Shown: piece by piece, positions 60,392 through 64,000 of the stretch
How the letters are laid out: each line of letters begins with the position of its first letter
Position numbering within the stretch: the first letter of the stretch is position 1
Notes under the pieces: model-generated
Told to the model about the DNA's origin: nothing
Databases searched by the model: none
Seen by the model: only the letters and a program-made list of their open reading frames with translations
Translations under genes and position numbers: made by a program
From: Solihabitans fulvus
GTDB lineage: Bacteria; Actinomycetota; Actinomycetes; Mycobacteriales; Pseudonocardiaceae
Assembly: GCF_008386585.1 (NCBI RefSeq)
Contig: NZ_VUOB01000031.1
Coordinates: 1-64,000 of the forward strand
Length of the DNA: 64,000 nucleotides
Direction of reading: 5' to 3'

Positions 60392-60409
60392 ACACCCCCG
60401 TACGGTATC
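60392..60409. promoter_or_regulatory. CsoR-type operator between the second copZ and a methyltransferase
   Basis: ACACCCCCGTACGGTATC, matching the pattern with one changed base in each half. It lies in the 99-base divergent region and can serve both genes. It is followed by AAAGGAAAGG and the methyltransferase ATG at 60431. Confidence 0.55.
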
Positions 60410-60430
60410 CATCCAAAGGAAAGGTCAGTC

Positions 60431-61267
60431 ATGGAAGCAGTCTCGTACACGGCACAGTGGACCGCCGCCGCCCGCGCCCTCGAGTCGGAGCGCCAGGACC
60501 GCCTGTTCGACGACCCGTACGCGCGCACCTTGGCCGGCACCGAGGGCTTCTCCTTGCTGGACCGCTACGTCGGCGCCGGCACGCTGACGTTCCTCGCCAT
60601 CCGGACCAACTACATCGACGGCAAGGCGCTGCGCCTCGCCCACGAGCGCGCCATCCGCCAGGTCGTCTTCGTGGCCGCCGGGATGGACACCAGGGCGTAC
60701 CGACTTCCCTGGCCCGACACGATGACCGTCTTCGAACTCGACCGTCCCGCGCTGCTCGACGCCAAGGCGGAGCTGCTCGCGGCGAGCGGGGACCCCGGTC
60801 GCTGCGACCGGCGGGCCGTCCCCGTCGACCTCGCCGGCGAGTGGGCCGACGACCTCCGCGCGGCCGGGATGCGGCCCGACCAGCCGACGCTCTGGGTGAT
60901 GGAGGGACTGCTGTTCTTCCTGCCGGAACAGGCCGTGTGCCGGCTCCTCGCCACCATGCGCGCCCTGTCGACGGCCGACAGCGTCCTGATCGGCGACGTC
61001 GCCAGCCGCGCGTCGCTGACCAACCCGCTCGCCGGCAAGTTCCTGCGCGCCCTCGCGGCGGACGGCGCGCCGTGGCAGTTCGGCACCGACGACCCCGCAG
61101 GGTTCCTGGCCGACTGCGGCTGGGCGGTGACCGACCTCAAGCAGCCCGGCGAGGAGGGCGCCGCCTTCGGCCGCTGGCCCTACCCCGTGCCGCCGTCCGA
61201 GGTGCCCAACGTGCCGCGGTCCTTCCTGTTCACGGCCGACCCCTCGGCCGGTCGCGATTCGGCCTGA
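60431..61267 (+). CDS. LCM-family SAM methyltransferase
   Basis: A 278-residue methyltransferase of the leucine-carboxyl-methyltransferase-like class (TIGR00027 type). VVFVAAGMDTRAYRLPW is SAM motif I, followed by FELDRPALLDAK, and WVMEGLLFFLPEQAV is the characteristic later motif. N-terminal SYTAQWTAAARALESERQDRLFDDPYA is family-typical. It probably methylates a carboxyl or hydroxyl of a small molecule. The CsoR-type box places it in the copper regulon, giving the pathway a second methyl transfer. Confidence 0.85.
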   Translation: MEAVSYTAQWTAAARALESERQDRLFDDPYARTLAGTEGFSLLDRYVGAGTLTFLAIRTNYIDGKALRLAHERAIRQVVFVAAGMDTRAYRLPWPDTMTVFELDRPALLDAKAELLAASGDPGRCDRRAVPVDLAGEWADDLRAAGMRPDQPTLWVMEGLLFFLPEQAVCRLLATMRALSTADSVLIGDVASRASLTNPLAGKFLRALAADGAPWQFGTDDPAGFLADCGWAVTDLKQPGEEGAAFGRWPYPVPPSEVPNVPRSFLFTADPSAGRDSA

Positions 61268-61328
61268 CGCGGCGGCCCGGGGAGTATCGGGAACGCGCTG
61301 ACCGAGCCGGCCGCGATAGCCTGCCGCC

Positions 61329-62102
61329 GTGACGCCGACGACGCAGCTCGCCAGAATGGTCGCGTTCGAACTGGAGTTCGCCCGCCGCCAGGCGACCAGG
61401 GTGTTGGCCGTGCCGGGCGGCTTCGCCGTGCGCCACGCGGACTTTCCCGTGTCGCACAACAACAACCGGCTGCTCGTCACCTCGGCCGCCGACCCGGCCG
61501 AGCTGCTCGACGCGGCGGACAGCGTGCTGTCGGACGTGCCGCACCGCATGGTCACCGTCTACGACGACGACCTCGGCGCGGCGTTCGCGGGCGCCGCCGT
61601 GGCCGCCGGCTACGAGCACATCCCGCTCGTGGCGATGGCCCACGCCGGCGACGACCCGCCGGCGCCCGCCGTGCCGGTCGAGGCCCTCGACCTGGCCACG
61701 CTGATCCCGTCGCTGCGTCGCGACTGGCGGCTCGCGCTGCCCACCGTCCCCGAGGACACGATCGACCAGCTCGCGCGGCGGGTCGCCGTCCGGCTGACCG
61801 GCGCCGACGAGGTCCGGTTCCTCGGCGTGGTCGGCGATTCCGGTCACGTGCTGGCCAGGACCGACCTGTACCTCGAGGACGGCATCGGCCAGATCGAAAA
61901 CGTCATGACCTCGCCGGAGCATCGCGGCCAGGGTTACGGCCGCGCGGTCGTGCGCGAGGCACTGCGCCGGGCGCGCGCCGCCGGGTGCGAGCTGATCTAC
62001 CTGGTCGCCGACGAGTCGGACTGGCCGGCGCAGTGGTACGGCCGCCTCGGCTTCTCGACCGTCGGACGGGTGCACGAGTTCATTCGGGAGCCGGCCGTGT
62101 AG
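61329..62102 (+). CDS. GNAT-family acetyltransferase
   Basis: A 257-residue protein. The C-terminal GNAT domain has acetyl-CoA motif A in VMTSPEHRGQGYGRAVVREAL and ends YGRLGFSTVGRVHEF. The N-terminal half (about 1-120) resembles the truncated GNAT-like part seen in double-GNAT proteins. Starts at GTG 61329. No box precedes it, so it is likely outside the copper regulon. Confidence 0.82.
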   Translation: MTPTTQLARMVAFELEFARRQATRVLAVPGGFAVRHADFPVSHNNNRLLVTSAADPAELLDAADSVLSDVPHRMVTVYDDDLGAAFAGAAVAAGYEHIPLVAMAHAGDDPPAPAVPVEALDLATLIPSLRRDWRLALPTVPEDTIDQLARRVAVRLTGADEVRFLGVVGDSGHVLARTDLYLEDGIGQIENVMTSPEHRGQGYGRAVVREALRRARAAGCELIYLVADESDWPAQWYGRLGFSTVGRVHEFIREPAV

Positions 62103-62141
62103 CCGCGCGGTCGGTTGGCGACGAGGCCACCCGGCGGCGGA

Positions 62142-63884
62142 TCAGTGGTTGCCGCTGTAGTTGTCCGGCCCCACCACGTCGACGGCCCGGTGGGCGGCCG
62201 CGTCAACCCACTGCTCGACGTCCGGGTCCACGCCGAGGTTGATGTAGAGCGCCAGCGCGTGGATCAGGTACCGGTGGTTGTTGGTGACGTACCCCGCCTG
62301 CGTGGCGCGGCTGATGTCCTCGTTGTCGTTGCAGATCTGGGAGCCTGGGCCGTCCTTCGGGCACCAGATGCCCCACGCGTTGGAGTAGGCCTGCTTGAGC
62401 TGGTCGTGCGCGGAGGCCGCGGTCTGCGTGTCCGCCAGCGGCGCGACCACCACCGACACCAGGATCTTGTTGGCCTCGTCGATGTACTCCCCCGAGATCT
62501 CGCTCCCGCAGTTGACGCTGCGCAGGACGCTCTGCACGCTGTCGGACTCGAACTCGTTGACGCAGTTGTGCACGCCGCTGCCGCGCAACGTGTAGCGGAC
62601 GTTCTTCGAGTCGGTGAACGACTCCGGGAGCTGCGCCGCGGCCGTCAGCGGGGTGCGGTCGGCGGTCTCCCGATCCAGGCTGGCCGGGTCAAAGGTCGGG
62701 GTGGTCGGCCGGGCCGCCCGCGTCGTCGGCGTCGTCGGCGGCGCGGAGGGCTCCCGCGTGGTGGACCGCACGACCGGATCGTAGGTCTGTCCGACGGCCG
62801 GCTGCTGTGCCTCGGTCGACGAACCCGAGCGGAACGGCCCCAGGTGCCACGGCACGAGCACCATCACCAACAGCGCCACACACACGACCGCGGCCACCGC
62901 TCCCCACGCCGCCAGGTGCTTGTTCCCGGCGGCCCTCGGCGGCGGTCCGCCAATCGGTGGCGGCATGGAGTACTGGATCGGCGGCGCGTCGGCAGGCGTC
63001 GACGGCGTGGCAACGAGCGTCGGCGGCGGCGCGGCGAGCATCGACGGCGTGGCGACGAGCGGCGGCGGCGAGTCGAGCAGGGCCCGCGCCTCCTGGATGG
63101 TCGGGCGCCGGTCCGGGTCCTTGTCCAGCAGCTTCGTGATCAGCGGGGCGAGGGCACCCGCCTGGCTCGGCGGCGCGGCCTGCTCGAACAGGACCGCGTG
63201 CAGCGTCGCGACGGGGTTGTCGCGGCGGAACGGCGAGACGCCTTCGACGGCGTGGTACAGCGTCACCCCGAGCGAGTAGAGATCGCACGGCGGGCCGCCG
63301 TGCTCGCCCCTCGCCCGCTCCGGCGCGACGTACTCCATCGAGCCGATGAACGCCCCGGTGACGGTGATCGCGGTGTCGGACTGGTGCACGGCGATGCCGA
63401 AGTCGGCCAGCAGCACATCCCCGTTGTCGGCGAGCAACACGTTGGCCGGCTTGACATCCCGGTGCACGATCCCGGCGTCGTGGGCCGCGCCGAGCGCGGT
63501 CAGCAGCGCCGCCGCGATCCGCGCCGCGGCGTCACCGGGCAGCGGCCCGTGCTCGCCGACCTGCTGGGCCAGGGAGCGTCCCGTGACGAACTGCATGACG
63601 ATCCACGGGGCCTCGTCCTCGATCACAACGTCGTACACCGTCACGATGTTGGGATGGTCGCGCAGCCGCACCGCGTTGCGGGCCTCCCGCTTCGCGCGGG
63701 ACAGCCGCTCCTCCTGCTCAGCGTCGGAGACGGCGGGCGGCAGCCAGACCTCCTTGACCGCGACGTCGATGTCCAGGTCCTCGTCGTGGGCGTGCCACAC
63801 CTGGCCGAACCCGCCGGACCCCACGGTCTCGATGAGCCGATACCGGCCGCCCACCACTCGACCCGGCTGTGTGTTGCGCGCCAT
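62142..63884 (-). CDS. Transmembrane Ser/Thr protein kinase (PknB-like)
   Basis: A 580-residue Hanks-type kinase. The kinase domain (about 12-275) has VGSGGFGQV, Lys in DVAVKEVW, IVHRDVKPANVLL, LADFGIAV and GSMEYVAPE. A linker rich in Pro, Ala and Thr follows, then one membrane helix (HLAAWGAVAAVVCVALLVMVLV) near residue 350. The extracellular C-terminal domain has several Cys (VHNCVNEF, VNCGSE, IWCPKDG, SQICNDNED). The domain differs from that of the kinase at 40.2-41.9 kb. ATG 63884 has GAGGGGAC upstream. Confidence 0.88.
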   Translation of the reverse strand: MARNTQPGRVVGGRYRLIETVGSGGFGQVWHAHDEDLDIDVAVKEVWLPPAVSDAEQEERLSRAKREARNAVRLRDHPNIVTVYDVVIEDEAPWIVMQFVTGRSLAQQVGEHGPLPGDAAARIAAALLTALGAAHDAGIVHRDVKPANVLLADNGDVLLADFGIAVHQSDTAITVTGAFIGSMEYVAPERARGEHGGPPCDLYSLGVTLYHAVEGVSPFRRDNPVATLHAVLFEQAAPPSQAGALAPLITKLLDKDPDRRPTIQEARALLDSPPPLVATPSMLAAPPPTLVATPSTPADAPPIQYSMPPPIGGPPPRAAGNKHLAAWGAVAAVVCVALLVMVLVPWHLGPFRSGSSTEAQQPAVGQTYDPVVRSTTREPSAPPTTPTTRAARPTTPTFDPASLDRETADRTPLTAAAQLPESFTDSKNVRYTLRGSGVHNCVNEFESDSVQSVLRSVNCGSEISGEYIDEANKILVSVVVAPLADTQTAASAHDQLKQAYSNAWGIWCPKDGPGSQICNDNEDISRATQAGYVTNNHRYLIHALALYINLGVDPDVEQWVDAAAHRAVDVVGPDNYSGNH

Positions 63885-64000
63885 CGTCCCCTCGCCGTTC
63901 TGGGCCCGACAGACGCCTGCTCGAACGGGCTGAGGCTACGAGGGTAGCGACGGCCGATGAAATTCCGATGACATCGCCCGGCCGACCGGCCGGCACCGCC

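Noticed and set aside
51703..61267. Calling the copper locus a fluopsin C cluster
   Set aside because: No heme-oxygenase-like di-iron enzyme or fumarase/adenylosuccinate-lyase-like enzyme is present, and there are a carrier protein and aaCPL, which the fluopsin route as I know it lacks. Only an analogy is justified.
51703..61267. Calling it a lincosamide-type cluster because of the LmbE/LmbV-like genes
   Set aside because: No octose or propyl-proline genes are present; only the thiol-conjugate logic is shared.

Overview
The window is a high-GC, densely coded stretch typical of a mycelial actinomycete. GTG starts are frequent, and there are Tat signals, PknB-type kinases with extracellular sensor domains, a SARP/AfsR-type regulator, EspC/type VII secretion proteins and DinB/MDMPI (mycothiol-type) proteins. 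A Pseudonocardiales-like organism is plausible, but no rRNA or other taxonomic marker is present. No tRNA, rRNA, transposase or CRISPR array was seen.

0-13 kb is degradation and uptake: a secreted family 8 polysaccharide lyase, a secreted HEYAE-motif peptidase-like protein, a PAP2-type membrane phosphatase, and a LysR regulator divergent from a tightly coupled oligopeptide ABC operon that ends in a proline-iminopeptidase-like hydrolase. 13-18 kb holds a COG0523/CobW metallochaperone and three co-directional genes (YVTN propeller, neutral-ceramidase-like hydrolase, tachylectin-like propeller). 18-26 kb holds a large AfsR-like regulator, an FAD monooxygenase, a decayed cytochrome P450, and a two-component system next to a polytopic membrane protein. 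26-35 kb holds a secreted GH27 alpha-galactosidase, then an FtsX/LolD-type ABC exporter divergent from a response regulator whose convergent neighbour is a tandem (duplicated) histidine kinase. 35-43 kb holds a TetR/rhomboid-like pair, a 137-bp tandem repeat, an ArsR/MFS pair with a perfect operator, a coiled-coil protein, a compact LAS-type peptidase, a Ser/Thr kinase and an FAD oxidase that looks C-terminally truncated. 43-46 kb is an orphan type VII secretion substrate locus (YbaB-like, EspC-like, proline-rich effector-like protein).

47.5-61.3 kb is the most interesting region. Seven copper-repressor (CsoR)-type boxes are scattered through it. They precede copZ/secreted His-rich protein/copA, csoR itself, an MFS exporter, and a compact biosynthetic locus: a PLP C-S lyase-type enzyme, a PIG-L amidase, an O/N-methyltransferase, an AurF-type di-iron N-oxygenase with all seven metal ligands, an aminoacyl:carrier-protein ligase (truncated SerRS homologue) and its carrier protein, a DinB/MDMPI-type (mycothiol-transferase-like) protein, a second CopZ and a second methyltransferase. 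The set reads as a copper-induced small-molecule pathway: an amino acid is loaded on a carrier, N-oxygenated, sulfurised (possibly through a mycothiol conjugate that is trimmed by the amidase and the C-S lyase), methylated and exported. A thiohydroxamate-like copper chelator is my working hypothesis. It is chemically comparable to fluopsin C, but the enzyme set is different. The gene families and boxes are visible in the sequence; the product is inference.

The window closes with a GNAT acetyltransferase and a second transmembrane Ser/Thr kinase.
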